From Pseudomonadota bacterium (GTDB lineage: Bacteria; Pseudomonadota; Gammaproteobacteria; Steroidobacterales; Steroidobacteraceae): a stretch of 64,000 bases of DNA. Location: NCBI GenBank assembly GCA_016713725.1, contig JADJOO010000003.1:253618-317617 (forward strand). Reading direction: 5' to 3'. Of the stretch, positions 61,622 through 64,000 are shown one piece after another. Positions within the stretch are counted from its first letter, which is position 1, and each line of letters starts with the position of its first letter. A model generated the notes under the pieces. The model ran no database searches and was not told where the DNA came from. It saw only the letters and a program-made list of their open reading frames with translations. Both the position numbers and the translations under genes were made by a program.

Positions 61622-62604
61622 CTACCGTCGCACCGCCTGCAGAAACACCGACTGTCTCTATGAAAATCGAGATATCGCCGTTGTCCTTCGGAGAAGGCGC
61701 CGGCGTTGAACTTAACGCCTATCGGCACGCCCATCTTAGTTAAAGAATGCACATGCGCGACGCCTGAAATCAGCAACTCGCCAGTGCTCTCGAAGCTGAT
61801 GAAGCCGCGGTCGAAGAGGTGATCGATGGAGGGTGTCAGCAGTAACCCGTTCTCGCCGTCCAAGCGTTCGGCATTGTCGCTGTCCCGCCAAGGCTTGCAG
61901 TGACTCGCGATGAGGTGCTCTGGACGATTCACCCCCGTCACGCGGCAGTGTGTCTCGATGCGAGAGACCTCCTGGCGGAACCTGCCCTGTCCGCGCCGTG
62001 CCAGCACCAGTTGCTCGCGTGTGGTCTCGGGAATGGCGGCGTCCTTCTCAATCGACGAGCGCAGGTGCTCTTCCCACTCCGCGATGGACTGCGCGGGTCG
62101 ATCGGAAAGCACGGTGTCGCGGGCGAAGTTGTTCCCCAGTTCGACCGCATGCTGGGCCCCGTGTCCGATCAGGCCTGCAAGCGCCTGGGCCATCGGTTCT
62201 GGGACCGTCGTCAGATACACGGACTGACTCCATGACCGTTGGGTGAGAGCGGCGAGTACCTGTCGGGAGGAGGGGACGCAAGACCGCCATGCTGGCGGAA
62301 AGGTTTGATTGGCGACGCGACTCTCGGTACTCGACATCCACCTTCCAGCCGACTTGCTCCCAGTTCATGCCGACCGATACGAACTCGAGCGGCTTCGGGC
62401 ATTCGTAGCAATGAGACTTGGCGACGCCGATGGCGCGGAGTAGGTATCGGCGAACGAAAAGATCAGATCGCCGGGCGCGACTTCGCGCATAAACTCGTAG
62501 AAGGGGTTGAGATGCCCGTTCGCTTTGCGTTTCGGCGACCACAGGTAGCCGCCCTCCACCTCGTGGCGGTAGGTCTGATTCTGGTTGACCCACCAGTAAC
62601 GCAA
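61622..62604 (-). pseudogene. EVE/PUA-like plus HNH endonuclease, multiple frameshifts
   Basis: The first part (TTG start 62604, GAGG upstream) reads RYWWVNQNQTYRHEVEGGYL, NPFYEFMREVAPGDLIFSFA and, in other frames, AIGVAKSHCYECPKPLEF, MNWEQVGWKVDVEYRE and DRYSPLSPNGHG, an EVE/PUA-like module. The second part reads QLVLARRGQGRFRQEV, CRVTGVNRPEHLIASHCKPW and GENGLLLTPSIDHLFDRGFI, an HNH nuclease. About five frame changes lie between 62240 and 62470 and one near 61665. PUA/EVE-HNH enzymes such as VcaM4I cut modified DNA, so a type IV restriction role is inferred. Confidence 0.75.
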
Positions 62605-62755
62605 TCTGCGACCTCGGCCGCGGCCCTCAGGTACTTTCCCGATCTAACTGGCTGATCAATCTAGAGAAAAATCCCGGTTTGCGCTATAGGTGTCGCGCGA
62701 CAGGGGGGGTTGCACGACCAGACTGCCAAGGTCGGCACTAAAGAACAAAGTCAGG

Positions 62756-64000
<1,245 letters not shown>

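Overview
This window is GC-rich chromosomal DNA from a Gram-negative gammaproteobacterium. The evidence is the content and order of the housekeeping genes: rpsP-rimM-trmD-rplS, clpS-clpA, infA, aat, trxB, ftsK-lolA-rarA-serS, lolA-dependent lipoprotein export and type II secretion genes. Gene density, many GTG/TTG starts and many peptidases, amidohydrolases and GMC-type enzymes suggest an environmental heterotroph, possibly near Steroidobacterales, Nevskiales or Xanthomonadales. That placement is inference only.

Layout. 1-4.6 kb: ribosome and tRNA-modification operon, then sppA and uppP. 4.8-9.7 kb (minus strand): an Old Yellow Enzyme, class II aldolase (fba) and the threonine-degrading pair kbl-tdh. 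9.7-13.3 kb (plus): hslR, a queuosine-precursor transporter and a secreted S9 peptidase. 13.4-19.4 kb (minus): gspC-D-E-F only, with gspC and gspD each carrying a frameshift. 19.6-26.2 kb: clpS (with an internal amber codon)-clpA, facing infA, aat, a FemAB-like acyltransferase and trxB; clpS, clpA and aat together form the bacterial N-degron pathway. 26.5-32.6 kb (plus): ftsK, lolA, a VanZ-like protein, rarA, serS and a tRNA-Ser(TGA), followed by a partial copy of the tRNA 3' end. 32.8-57 kb: mainly metabolic and cell-envelope genes, including a coiled-coil FHA protein, several peptidases, a Tat-exported dehydrogenase pair, a CadC-like regulator facing a cupin-tautomerase pair, an amidohydrolase coupled to a Rieske-flavodoxin fusion, a zinc-sensing diguanylate cyclase of DgcZ type, and a tyrosine phenol-lyase.

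57.2-64 kb is accessory. It holds a DUF6883/DUF4926 overlapping pair, a compact three-gene operon ending in a HEPN protein, a relic of an ORF6N (phage antirepressor-like) gene with a 32-base perfect palindrome, and a minus-strand row EVE/PUA-HNH endonuclease, membrane NERD nuclease and RiboL-PSP-type HEPN protein. The last row is divergent from a type I restriction methylase gene, hsdM, which runs off the window. This looks like a defence island and is the best candidate for an undescribed system.

Data quality caution. About four single-base frameshifts and one nonsense codon are spread over the first 60 kb, but at least fifteen frameshifts fall between 60.3 and 63.5 kb. The protein motifs survive in alternating frames, so sequencing or assembly error must be excluded before these genes are called decayed. 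Two families of long inverted repeats occur between genes: one with a conserved loop GGAAAGGCAGACAC (three copies) and one built on a GGGGAC...CACCTATTTCC arm (two copies).
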